A DNA stretch of 64,000 bases from an uncultured Bacteroidota bacterium (GTDB lineage Bacteria > Bacteroidota > Bacteroidia > UKL13-3): the NCBI GenBank assembly GCA_903850915.1, contig CAINMV010000023.1, positions 114,129-178,128 of the forward strand, in the 5' to 3' direction. Below are positions 25,006-33,128 of this stretch, in pieces. How positions within the stretch are numbered: the stretch's first letter is position 1; each line of letters starts with the position of its first letter. The position numbers were made by a program, and so were the translations under genes. The notes beneath the pieces are model-generated. The model did no database searches. It saw only the letters and a list, made by a program, of their open reading frames with translations, and was not told the origin of the DNA.

Positions 25006-25836
25006 ATGAAACTGAATAAAACCCAAATAATAGTTGTGTTTGGCATAGTGCTACTTACCGCTGTATTGTATTTCCTGCCTAAAAATGTGCTTTCCAATTC
25101 AAAACAAGGTGCTAACCGAGATAAGCCACAAAGTGAAAATGCAGAATCTCAACCTGAATCCCAGGAAAACCTAAAGATGATAGATGTGATTTTGGCAGAA
25201 TCTATTGCTAGATTAACCGAAGCCGAGCAAAAAGACCTAAAATTAAATGAAGGTGCTGATGAACAAGCCATTAGCAAGGCTATGAAACAGTATGGCAAAT
25301 TTGACAACAAACTAGGCGTTGCTTTTTGTATGGAGAAACTTAGTGGGAAATACACCAATAAAGAGTTGGGGATGGCCTATTATCAAGCCTTTCAGCAATC
25401 GCAACTCGAAGAAAATAAAAAATCCATTGGCGCTAAAACTGTATCCTTTCTTAAAACATACAGTGAGCAAAGTCCTGACGATATAATTGCAAAATGTGCT
25501 TTGGCTGATTGCTTTGTAACTTCTTCGGCCAACCCAATGAACGGAATAATGCTTTTACGCGACGTAATTGCGAAAGATAGCACCAACGAAACTGCCTTAC
25601 TTTTACTTGGGCAATTTGCCGTAAAATCAGGTCAAATTGAGAAGGCCATCAGCCGATTTGAGAGCTTGATTCGTCTTTATCCTTCCAATATTAAATATTC
25701 TTTGTATCTTGCGCAACTTTTTTCAGACCAGGGAAATGCCCAAAAGGCATCTGAAACCCTCTCTAGTGCGAAGAAACTTGCAGTCAGAAAGTCTGCAATA
25801 GACAGTATAAATTCAATTATCAATCATTTAAAATAG
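25006..25836 (+). CDS. Membrane-anchored TPR-repeat protein
   Basis: The ATG at 25006 (276 residues) is preferred to a TTG 12 nt upstream. A single N-terminal membrane segment (IIVVFGIVLLTAVLYFLP) is followed by a polar Ser/Gln/Glu linker. At least two tetratricopeptide-like units are seen (ETALLLLGQFAVKSGQIEKAISRFESLIRLYPS; IKYSLYLAQLFSDQGNAQKASETL). The protein is anchored with its TPR part most likely in the periplasm. It starts the run TPR - 29-residue basic protein - RNase G. The role is unknown; TPRs suggest a scaffold. Confidence 0.85.
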   Translation: MKLNKTQIIVVFGIVLLTAVLYFLPKNVLSNSKQGANRDKPQSENAESQPESQENLKMIDVILAESIARLTEAEQKDLKLNEGADEQAISKAMKQYGKFDNKLGVAFCMEKLSGKYTNKELGMAYYQAFQQSQLEENKKSIGAKTVSFLKTYSEQSPDDIIAKCALADCFVTSSANPMNGIMLLRDVIAKDSTNETALLLLGQFAVKSGQIEKAISRFESLIRLYPSNIKYSLYLAQLFSDQGNAQKASETLSSAKKLAVRKSAIDSINSIINHLK

Positions 25837-25845
25837 CCCAATCGT

Positions 25846-25935
25846 ATGCCAAGCGGAAAGAAAAGAAAACGTCATAAAATAGCAACTCACAAGCGCAAAA
25901 AACGTATGCGCCGTAACCGCCATAAAAAACGCTAA
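25846..25935 (+). CDS. 29-residue basic AURKAIP1/COX24 (mS38-like) domain protein
   Basis: A 29-codon frame from ATG 25846 to TAA encodes MPSGKKRKRHKIATHKRKK and continues RMRRNRHKKR. More than half of the residues are Lys, Arg or His. This is the conserved Bacteroidota mini-protein assigned to the AURKAIP1/COX24 domain, whose mitochondrial relatives are the small-subunit ribosomal protein mS38. A ribosomal role is therefore likely but inferred. It lies 9 nt after the TPR gene and 180 nt before RNase G. It is often missed by gene callers because of its length. Confidence 0.88.
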   Translation: MPSGKKRKRHKIATHKRKKRMRRNRHKKR

Positions 25936-26115
25936 GTTTTTTACTACCGATTTAAATTGAGAACATACAAGGGCAGCGCTTTGGTGCAATGTCTTTGTAT
26001 TTTTTCAATTTATGTTTCCTGCCGGTTAATTGAGATCAACTGAACTGTATTAAAATCTCAACTCAAACACCATGAAAAACTTAGCCGCATGTGGAACCTT
26101 TAAACTATAATCGTA

Positions 26116-27675
26116 GTGAACGAACTAATTATTGACGCCTCCGAAACTGGAGTGCGTATTGCGTTAACGCAAGATAAAAAACTTATTGAATTACACCAAG
26201 AGCGCCATAACAAGAACTTTAATGTTGGCGATATTTATCTTGGCACTGTAAAGAAAATCACGCCTTCTCTAAATTCTGCTTTTGTAGATATCGGGCACGA
26301 AAAACCCGCTTTTCTGCATTATCATGACTTAGGTCCGAACGTGCGATCCTTAAATAAGTACACCCAAATGTGTCGTGCCAATAAAATTTTCAAGGCCGAC
26401 CTTTCCAACTTTCCTAAAGAGGCGATTATAGAGAAAACCGGTAAAATTGCCGACCTTTATCAAAAAAACGAAGTCGTGATGGTGCAAATCACCAAGGAGC
26501 CCATCAGTACCAAAGGTCCTCGTCTCAGTTCCGAAATTTCGTTGGCAGGAAGATACCTCGTTTTAGTGCCCTTCTCCGACTCTATTAATGTTTCTAAAAA
26601 GCTAAAGAGCAGCGCCGAGCGTCAGCGATTAAAATCTATTGTTCTAAGTTTAAAATCCAAGAACTTTGGTGTTATCATTAGAACTGTTGCAGAAGGCAAA
26701 GAAGATGACGACATCCGCAACGACTTAAAGGAACTTATTGAACGTTGGAATCAAATTTTCAAGCGCCTCAAAGAAATCGGAAACAAAGAAATACCTCACG
26801 AAAAGGTATTGGGAGAGATGGACAAAAGCCAATCGCTATTGCGCGATATGTTGAACGATGACTTCAGTAACATTGTTGTCAACGACACCAACATCTACAA
26901 CGACCTGAAAAATTATGTTGCACGCATATCGCCTGAGAAGGAGAAAATTGTAAAACTATTTAGCGGTAAGCAAACTCTGTTTGAAACTTTTGGTATTGAA
27001 CGACAAATTAAAACTTCGTTTGCCAAAACAGTAACCTTTAGTGGTGGCTGTTATTTGGTGATAGAGCATACAGAAGCCATGCACGTTATTGATATTAACA
27101 GCGGAAGCAAACTCAACAACGATTCAGACCAAGAAGAAACTGCAATACGTATAAATCAGGATGCCGCAAAGGAAGTAGCCCGACAATTGCGATTGCGAGA
27201 TATGGGAGGGATTATTATTGTTGATTTTATTGATGTAAGACGCACAGGTAATAAAAGATTGGTATATGAAGCCATGCGCGATGCAATGGCTACTGACAGA
27301 GCCAAACACAAAATACTACCTTTAAGTACCTTTGGACTCGTACAAATTACACGTCAGCGGGTAAGACCTGAAATGAATATCGACACCTTAGAGGTTTGCC
27401 CGCAATGTAAAGGCACCGGAGAGGTAAATAGCAGCTCCGTTATTGTAGATGAAATTGAGAGCACCTTAAAGTATTTAATTCAAGAGAATGGCAACAAGAA
27501 AATCAGCATTGCCACACATCCATACATCGCAGCATATATTAAGCAAGGCCTGTTCTCGCTTCGTTTTAAGTGGTGGAGAAAGTACAACGAATGGGTGAAG
27601 ATTGTTACCGATGAAGACTTTCACTATGGTGAATTTCACTTTTTGAATGCCCAAGATGAGGAGATAAAAATATAA
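26116..27675 (+). CDS. rng: Ribonuclease G (RNase E/G family)
   Basis: The 519-residue endoribonuclease matures rRNA ends and takes part in mRNA decay. The start is a GTG (NELIIDASETGVRIAL). An S1 RNA-binding domain follows (GDIYLGTVKKITPSLNSAFVDIG), then the DNase I-like catalytic part with MHVIDINSGSK and IIIVDFIDV metal-binding acids. A CPQCKGTGE motif near residue 430 corresponds to the zinc-link region. There is no RNase E-type C-terminal scaffold, so RNase G is the better name. It lies downstream of the mS38-like gene. Confidence 0.96.
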   Translation: MNELIIDASETGVRIALTQDKKLIELHQERHNKNFNVGDIYLGTVKKITPSLNSAFVDIGHEKPAFLHYHDLGPNVRSLNKYTQMCRANKIFKADLSNFPKEAIIEKTGKIADLYQKNEVVMVQITKEPISTKGPRLSSEISLAGRYLVLVPFSDSINVSKKLKSSAERQRLKSIVLSLKSKNFGVIIRTVAEGKEDDDIRNDLKELIERWNQIFKRLKEIGNKEIPHEKVLGEMDKSQSLLRDMLNDDFSNIVVNDTNIYNDLKNYVARISPEKEKIVKLFSGKQTLFETFGIERQIKTSFAKTVTFSGGCYLVIEHTEAMHVIDINSGSKLNNDSDQEETAIRINQDAAKEVARQLRLRDMGGIIIVDFIDVRRTGNKRLVYEAMRDAMATDRAKHKILPLSTFGLVQITRQRVRPEMNIDTLEVCPQCKGTGEVNSSSVIVDEIESTLKYLIQENGNKKISIATHPYIAAYIKQGLFSLRFKWWRKYNEWVKIVTDEDFHYGEFHFLNAQDEEIKI

Positions 27676-27782
27676 AAATGGGTTGTAAATAGCACAATAA
27701 CATTACAATAGATACACTCACTCTTTGAATTGCAAATCAATAAAGAGAAAAAACAAATTCTTCCTTTCGTAATATAAAAAAT

Positions 27783-27858
27783 AACTTCTTAACTCAGTTG
27801 TTAGCGCTGCTGACTCATAATCAGGGGGTCCTTGGTTCGATCCCAAGCTGGTCCACCA
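27783..27858 (+). pseudogene. Degenerate CAT-anticodon tRNA (Met/Ile2-like), intact only in its 3' half
   Basis: The 3' part is well formed: loop CTCATAA (anticodon CAT), T-arm CTTGG-TTCGATC-CCAAG, 3' acceptor strand CTGGTCC, discriminator A and an encoded CCA. The 5' part is not. The expected acceptor GGACCAG is replaced by AACTTCT-like sequence, the D-stem does not pair properly, and the outermost anticodon-stem pair is G-G. This looks like a tRNA 3' fragment, as left at integration sites, not a working tRNA. Confidence 0.65.
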
Positions 27859-27865
27859 ATAGCAG

Positions 27866-27896
27866 AAAAGGTTTCAGACAACTGAGACCTTTTTTG
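27866..27896. terminator. Terminator after the degenerate tRNA
   Basis: A 12-bp stem AAAAGGTTTCAG / CTGAGACCTTTT has one G-U pair and a 4-nt ACAA loop. It is followed by T-runs on the plus strand and is also A-flanked for the minus strand. Confidence 0.8.
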
Positions 27897-27906
27897 TTTT
27901 TATGGA

Positions 27907-27928
27907 TTTGCACATAATTTGCACATAA
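27907..27928. repeat. Perfect tandem 11-mer TTTGCACATAA x2
   Basis: Two adjacent exact copies lie about 50 nt past the tRNA CCA end. Short tandem repeats beside a tRNA 3' end can be integrase arm-type sites; here that is only a suggestion. Confidence 0.7.
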
Positions 27929-27953
27929 CGGCGCTAATGGAAAATTTGGTGGC

Positions 27954-28085
27954 ATTGACCACCCATTTTCATCCTTAATTGACCACCAGTAAAAATATTT
28001 TTTTTAAACCTAAAACCCTATATTTATAATACTCTGCAAATTTTGCTTCAGGTGGTCAGTGGTTTCCGAAAATGGGTGGTCAATT
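27954..28085. mobile_element. IS21-like inverted ends without transposase genes (remnant or MITE)
   Basis: The left end holds TGACCACC at 27956 and 27980; the right end holds GGTGGTCA at 28051 and 28075. Both pairs are 24 bp apart, and the outer parts share GAAAATGGGTGGTCAAT in inverted orientation. Repeated GGTGGTCA motifs at each end are typical of Bacteroidota IS21 elements. Only about 60 bp of AT-rich DNA lies between them, so no istA or istB is present. Confidence 0.5.
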
Positions 28086-28164
28086 AAGTCGGAATCTCCA
28101 GTTGAGTTTTGGAAGGCATAAAAAAACGTGCACGCCTTACTAAGAAATCTTTTGCAACAACAAC

Positions 28165-28878
28165 TTAAATCAAAAGGGCCAAACCTACACCAATGGCAAT
28201 GGCCATAAGTTTGAATCGACCAAAACTATGATTTTCACTATTCTCAAATAAAATGGTAGTGGAGATATGTAAAAAGGTGCCAATAACCAAGGCAAGGATA
28301 TTTTGAAGCACCCCAGAGTCAAAGAAGGTCATGCCTGTGGAAATTGAACTTAACGAAATTCCAAACAACGACATACACGAATACAGAACCATGATGATGT
28401 AAGAGGTACTTCGAGAAATACGATTATGCCGAAGCAAGGTAATAAGTGTAAATGCCGCTGGAGCCTCATGCAAGGCAACGCCATAAATTAAATGCACACG
28501 CTGTGCTTCGCTTAAAAAACCAATATTGCTCAACGGTATACCTTCAATAAAACTATGCACACATAAGCCAATTACAATAGCCGTAGGAAATTGATTGCGC
28601 CGACCATGGCTATTCAAATGGCCATGCTCAATGCCTTTGGTGAAATACTCTAATATTATTTGAAAAAAGAAACCGGCAAGGATAAAGACCCCACTGTTAA
28701 TTTGAGTGTTCTTTTGATATAAGGTGGGTAAAATATCAACGATACTCACAGAAAACAAAAAGGCGCCACTGAACGCTAAAAACAACTTCAATAGATTTTT
28801 GTTTACACTGCTTACCTGCATTGCAATAAAACCTCCCACAAAAGGTAACAAAAACAAAAGTGCGTATCTGTAATCCAT
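28165..28878 (-). CDS. ZIP-family metal transporter
   Basis: The 237-residue membrane protein has about eight hydrophobic segments. The ZIP binuclear metal site is seen as HSFIEGIPL in one helix and HEAPAAFTLI in the next. A cytoplasmic loop holds histidines (GIEHGHLNSHG). ZIP proteins import zinc or related divalent metals into the cytoplasm. It is the last gene of a methyltransferase-PAP2-ZIP operon, with a 15-nt gap from the PAP2 gene. Metal specificity cannot be read. Confidence 0.92.
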   Translation of the reverse strand: MDYRYALLFLLPFVGGFIAMQVSSVNKNLLKLFLAFSGAFLFSVSIVDILPTLYQKNTQINSGVFILAGFFFQIILEYFTKGIEHGHLNSHGRRNQFPTAIVIGLCVHSFIEGIPLSNIGFLSEAQRVHLIYGVALHEAPAAFTLITLLRHNRISRSTSYIIMVLYSCMSLFGISLSSISTGMTFFDSGVLQNILALVIGTFLHISTTILFENSENHSFGRFKLMAIAIGVGLALLI

Positions 28879-28893
28879 TTGATAATGCTATAT

Positions 28894-29466
28894 TTATAAA
28901 TTAAAGTATCGTGAAAAGTAATGTTTTATTATCCAATGAGCGCCAAAAGCTACCGAAATGCCTATTAAAGCTCCACCAACGATGTCCAAGGGGTAATGAA
29001 CCCCAACATATACTTGTGCCACGGAAATAGCTCCTGCCCATGCTATAGCAGGAAGCAGCCACCATTTGTTGCGACGGTAAAAAAACAACGCGATTGCCAT
29101 CGCTAATGAAAAATGATTTGCCGCATGGCTAGAGGTAAAGCTGAAGCCACGATGTCCGCATTCGATGCTTGGTATAAACTGAGCGGCCACAGATGGCTCT
29201 TCGCATGGGCGCAGCCGCTGGAACGATGGTTTCATGACATGCGAACTAAGTGTATCGCTTATGACTACACACATAATCGCAACAAAAATAATTCGAGCAC
29301 CAGCCCATTTGTATTTTAGCATAAGTATCGCGATGATAAAAAAATAGAGCGGAAACCAACTGTATTTATTGCGCATCCATGGCATCATCACATCCATAAA
29401 TGACGTATGACAATGCTGTTGAATCCAAATAAAAAAATGCTGATCAAGTTGTATTATCGTTTCCAT
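28894..29466 (-). CDS. PAP2-family membrane phosphatase
   Basis: The 190-residue integral membrane protein has the three PAP2 phosphatase motifs: KPSFQRLRP, SFTSSHAANHF (PSGH-like, here TSSH) and VGVHYPLDIVGG. Such enzymes dephosphorylate lipid pyrophosphates, phosphatidate or lipid A; here an undecaprenyl-pyrophosphate role is possible but not shown. It starts 4 nt after the methyltransferase gene and precedes the ZIP gene. Confidence 0.92.
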   Translation of the reverse strand: METIIQLDQHFFIWIQQHCHTSFMDVMMPWMRNKYSWFPLYFFIIAILMLKYKWAGARIIFVAIMCVVISDTLSSHVMKPSFQRLRPCEEPSVAAQFIPSIECGHRGFSFTSSHAANHFSLAMAIALFFYRRNKWWLLPAIAWAGAISVAQVYVGVHYPLDIVGGALIGISVAFGAHWIIKHYFSRYFNL

Positions 29467-29470
29467 CGGT

Positions 29471-30235
29471 TTATTTCTTAACTGCGATTAGAATCAACCT
29501 TTCGCTTGCAGTATCAAACTTTTCCAATGCATAATTACCGAAAACTTCTTGAATATGAAAACCTGCCGCTAAAATCATTACCTGCAACTGCGCCATTGAA
29601 TAAGCGAAAACTCGCTCTTCAAAATGATAACTTTCATCACCATCTGTAAACTTTATCGATTTTACAATCTGACCATCAAGCTTAAATTTTTCAATTTCAA
29701 AACACAAATCACCTCTTTTTTCTTGCGCAAATTGAGGCAATGATGGTAGTATTTTTTCACTGTTGAAGTAATCTAAAACTAATTTCCCTCCTGGTAACAA
29801 CTGCGAATAACAAGCATCGAGAACACGCTGGTTGTCTTCTGGCAATTCAAAATAACCAAAGCTGGTAAATAAATTAAAAATTAAATCGAAACCCTGCAGC
29901 TTTACAATACTGCGCATGTCATGTTCTTCAAACTGTAACGTGCTCGTTTCCAATTGTTTCGCTTCATTAATGGAGGCTGTCGACAAATCAACTCCCAACA
30001 CTTTCAAACCAAGCTTACTAAGCATAATGGAATGCCTTCCGGTGCCACACGCTAAATCTAAAACCTTGGCCATGGGTTCTGGCTTTAGGAAGTTAATTAA
30101 TTTTGAAATAAAGGCTTCCGCTTCTTCATTATCTCTATTATTGTATAAAATATGATAAAACGGAGTGTTAAACCAGGTCTGAAACCATTGTTTTTCTTCA
30201 GTTTCGAGTATTGTTGACTGGTTTTTCTTGTACAC
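29471..30235 (-). CDS. Class I SAM-dependent methyltransferase
   Basis: The 254-residue protein starts with a GTG at 30235; no ATG is available before the core. The SAM-binding motif I is VLDLACGTGRHSIML (about 75-90), followed by VLGVDLS (motif acidic residue) and DLIFNLFTSFGYF. The substrate is unknown. It is the first gene of the operon with PAP2 and ZIP, and it is divergent from glmM across 53 bp. Confidence 0.88.
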   Translation of the reverse strand: MYKKNQSTILETEEKQWFQTWFNTPFYHILYNNRDNEEAEAFISKLINFLKPEPMAKVLDLACGTGRHSIMLSKLGLKVLGVDLSTASINEAKQLETSTLQFEEHDMRSIVKLQGFDLIFNLFTSFGYFELPEDNQRVLDACYSQLLPGGKLVLDYFNSEKILPSLPQFAQEKRGDLCFEIEKFKLDGQIVKSIKFTDGDESYHFEERVFAYSMAQLQVMILAAGFHIQEVFGNYALEKFDTASERLILIAVKK

Positions 30236-30288
30236 GTTTGCAGGATATTGTATCTTCGCAAAGATAAATTAAAATAAAAGAAAGATAA

Positions 30289-31671
30289 TTGAGTTTAATC
30301 GTATCTATATCCGGAATAAGAGGAACTATCGGTGGTGAAGTGAATAAAAACCTTACCCCATTGGACATTGTGAAGTTTGCCTCTGCGTATGCCAAATGGC
30401 TCATCGAAACTACTGAATCTAAACCCAAAGTTGTTGTTGGTCGTGATGCCCGCATCTCTGGTGGAATGGTAAATCAATTGGTTATTGCCACATTAAATTC
30501 GATGGGCATTGATGTTGTTGATGTTGGCTTATCCACCACCCCAACCGTTGAACTTGCGGCAGTTGACGAAGCTGCACAGGGTGGCATTATTATTACTGCA
30601 AGCCATAATACCAAAGAATGGAATGCGTTAAAACTCCTTAATTCAAGCGGAGAATTTATCTCTGAGAAAGATGGTGACGCCATAAAAACCTATGCAGAGC
30701 AAGGTGAATTCGACTATGTAAGTGTCGATAAACTAGGAACCGTTACCGAGGGTTTAGATTATATCCAAAAACATATCGATAAAATATTAGCACTTCCCTT
30801 AGTTGATATTGAGTCCATTAAAGCAAAAAACTATAAAATTGTAGTGGATTGCGTGAACTCTACCGGTGGAATTTCCGTACCTCCTTTACTCTATGCATTA
30901 GGGGTGAAAGAAGTAGTTGAATTGTATTGTACACCCAACGGACATTTCCCACATAACCCAGAACCCTTGCCACAAAACTTATCTCAAATTGCTTCCGACG
31001 TTAAATTCCACAAAGCCCACCTGGGAATTGTAGTTGACCCAGATGTAGATCGTCTTTGTTTTATCAATGATGATGGCGATTTTTTTGGTGAAGAATATAC
31101 TTTGGTGGCCATTGCAGATTATGTTTTAAAACATAAAAAAGGTAATACCGTTTCCAATTTATCGAGTACACGTGCCCTGAGCGATGTCACTTTAAAAAAT
31201 GGGGGTAAATACTTTGCAAGTGCAGTTGGAGAGGTTAATGTGGTGAAAGAAATGAAAAAACAGAAGGCTGTAATTGGCGGTGAAGGAAATGGGGGTATCA
31301 TTTATCCAGAACTTCATTATGGCAGAGATGCCCTGGTGGGTATCGCATTATTCCTTACACACCTTGCTAAAAGCGGCAAAAACTCGTCTATTTTGCGTGC
31401 CAATTACCCCAATTATTACATGTCGAAATCGAAGATTGAACTTACCGAAACACTAGATCTCGATAAAATTATTGCTGGAATTAAAGAAAAATACAAAAAA
31501 CAAAATTTAATCACCATCGATGGATTGAAAATTGAATTTGAAAATGAGTGGGTTCATCTTCGTAAGTCGAACACCGAATCTATTATCAGAATCTACACCG
31601 AAAGCCAATCGCAATCTACTTCCGACTTCCTAGCAAAGAAAATAATGGAAGATATTAAAATGTTGATGTAA
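30289..31671 (+). CDS. glmM: Phosphoglucosamine mutase (alpha-D-phosphohexomutase family)
   Basis: The 460-residue enzyme converts glucosamine-6-phosphate to glucosamine-1-phosphate for UDP-GlcNAc and peptidoglycan. The start is a TTG: SLIVSISGIRGTIGG is the family's opening and no ATG is in place. The phosphoserine loop ITASHNTKEWNALKLL, the metal loop DPDVDRL and the sugar-binding GEGNGGIIYP are all present. Phosphomannomutase is the main alternative name, but the N-terminal SGIRGTIGG form fits Bacteroidota GlmM. It is divergent from the methyltransferase operon. Confidence 0.9.
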   Translation: MSLIVSISGIRGTIGGEVNKNLTPLDIVKFASAYAKWLIETTESKPKVVVGRDARISGGMVNQLVIATLNSMGIDVVDVGLSTTPTVELAAVDEAAQGGIIITASHNTKEWNALKLLNSSGEFISEKDGDAIKTYAEQGEFDYVSVDKLGTVTEGLDYIQKHIDKILALPLVDIESIKAKNYKIVVDCVNSTGGISVPPLLYALGVKEVVELYCTPNGHFPHNPEPLPQNLSQIASDVKFHKAHLGIVVDPDVDRLCFINDDGDFFGEEYTLVAIADYVLKHKKGNTVSNLSSTRALSDVTLKNGGKYFASAVGEVNVVKEMKKQKAVIGGEGNGGIIYPELHYGRDALVGIALFLTHLAKSGKNSSILRANYPNYYMSKSKIELTETLDLDKIIAGIKEKYKKQNLITIDGLKIEFENEWVHLRKSNTESIIRIYTESQSQSTSDFLAKKIMEDIKMLM

Positions 31672-31762
31672 GAAATTCACTTAATAATGCCTCCCAGTAT
31701 TTTTCTATGGAATTTATGGCGGCCATAAAAGCAACGTTCAAAAACCTTTATTTATATAAAAA

Positions 31763-32866
31763 ATGGCCTTACAATGTGGCATCGTAGGACTTCCAAATGT
31801 TGGAAAGTCAACTCTTTTCAACTGTTTAAGCAACGCTAAAGCACAAGCGGCGAACTTTCCGTTTTGTACTATCGAACCCAACATCGGAGTTATTACGGTT
31901 CCCGACGAACGACTCACAAAACTGGCCGAGTTTGTTTTGCCACAACGTATTATACCTACCACCATCGAGATTGTAGATATTGCTGGTTTGGTAAAAGGTG
32001 CTAGTAAAGGCGAAGGCTTGGGAAATCAATTTTTAGGAAACATTCGCACTACAGATGCGATTATTCATGTTGTTCGTTGTTTTGATAACGACAACGTAAT
32101 TCATGTGGATGGCAGCATTAATCCGCTGCGTGATAAAGAAATTATTGACACTGAATTGCAATTGAAAGACCTTGATACCGTTGATAAACGTTTATTGAAG
32201 GTTTCTAAACAAGCGAAAGTAGGCAACGATCCTTTGGCAAAGAAGGAAGCAGATTTGTTAAACACGTTAAAACAAATTTTAGAATCAGGTAAATCGGCAC
32301 GTGTGTATATGCCTCAAAATGAAGACGAAAAGCGCTTATTAAGTGACTTTCAACTTTTAACTACAAAGCCTGTTTTATACTTATGCAACGTAGATGAAAA
32401 GTCGGTGGTTAATGGCAATGCTTACGTAGATATAATTAAAAATGCCGTTAAAGACGAAAACGCGGAGGTGTTAATTATTTCGGCTGCCATTGAATCGGAT
32501 ATCGCTGAACTGGATTCTTACGAAGACAAGCAAGCGTTTCTTCAAGATTTGGGATTAACAGAGCCAGGCGTGAATAAGCTTATCAAATCTGCCTACAAAC
32601 TTTTAAATTTAATAACCTACTTCACCGCAGGTGTGCAAGAAGTAAGAGCTTGGACCATCACCAATGGCTGGAAAGCGCCACAAGCCGCAAGTGTTATTCA
32701 TACAGATTTTGAAAAAGGATTTATTCGTGCAGAGGTTATAAAATACAATGATTTCATAACATTCAAAAGTGAAGCGGCGGTAAAAGAAGCAGGGAAAATG
32801 GGAATCGAGGGCAAAGAATATCTAGTGCATGATGGAGATATCATGCATTTTCGATTTAATGTTTAA
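31763..32866 (+). CDS. ychF: Redox-regulated ATPase/GTPase YchF (Ola1 family)
   Basis: This is a 367-residue Obg-superfamily P-loop NTPase with P-loop GLPNVGKSTLFN, DIAGLVKGASKGEGLGNQF (G3/switch II) and the atypical G4 CNVDE. A TGS domain forms the C-terminus (AWTITNGWKAPQAASVIHTD ... HDGDIMHFRFNV). It associates with ribosomes, and most family members prefer ATP. Length and ends are standard. Monocistronic. Confidence 0.97.
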   Translation: MALQCGIVGLPNVGKSTLFNCLSNAKAQAANFPFCTIEPNIGVITVPDERLTKLAEFVLPQRIIPTTIEIVDIAGLVKGASKGEGLGNQFLGNIRTTDAIIHVVRCFDNDNVIHVDGSINPLRDKEIIDTELQLKDLDTVDKRLLKVSKQAKVGNDPLAKKEADLLNTLKQILESGKSARVYMPQNEDEKRLLSDFQLLTTKPVLYLCNVDEKSVVNGNAYVDIIKNAVKDENAEVLIISAAIESDIAELDSYEDKQAFLQDLGLTEPGVNKLIKSAYKLLNLITYFTAGVQEVRAWTITNGWKAPQAASVIHTDFEKGFIRAEVIKYNDFITFKSEAAVKEAGKMGIEGKEYLVHDGDIMHFRFNV

Positions 32867-32902
32867 AATAATGATGTCTGATTCTTATTTACAATACAGT
32901 GT

Positions 32903-33034
32903 TTATTTCGAGAAATAAGATAAAATCTGCTCAAAATAAAAGGCTCCAACAACAATCAGAACGACCACTAAGATAAACATAGCCTCGAAAATATACAATT
33001 TTGCGCGCTCTTCTTTTTCTGGTACATTTTCCAT
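32903..33034 (-). CDS. 43-residue single-pass membrane protein
   Basis: On the minus strand an ATG at 33034 opens a 43-codon frame, too short for most gene finders. A charged N-terminus (MENVPEKEERAKLYIFE) is followed by one clear transmembrane helix (AMFILVVVLIVVGAFYFEQ) and a short tail. This charge-then-helix layout is what real small membrane proteins look like, and chance frames seldom give it. It lies between ychF and the M4 protease. No function is known, and I have no homologue to name. Confidence 0.55.
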   Translation of the reverse strand: MENVPEKEERAKLYIFEAMFILVVVLIVVGAFYFEQILSYFSK

Positions 33035-33128
33035 GTTTACGAAATAGTTATTATAACTTTTTAGTTACAAGCAAAAATTGTTCCATTTCTGAATAATGCC
33101 GATTATCAGCATCTTAACTTTGCTTTTT

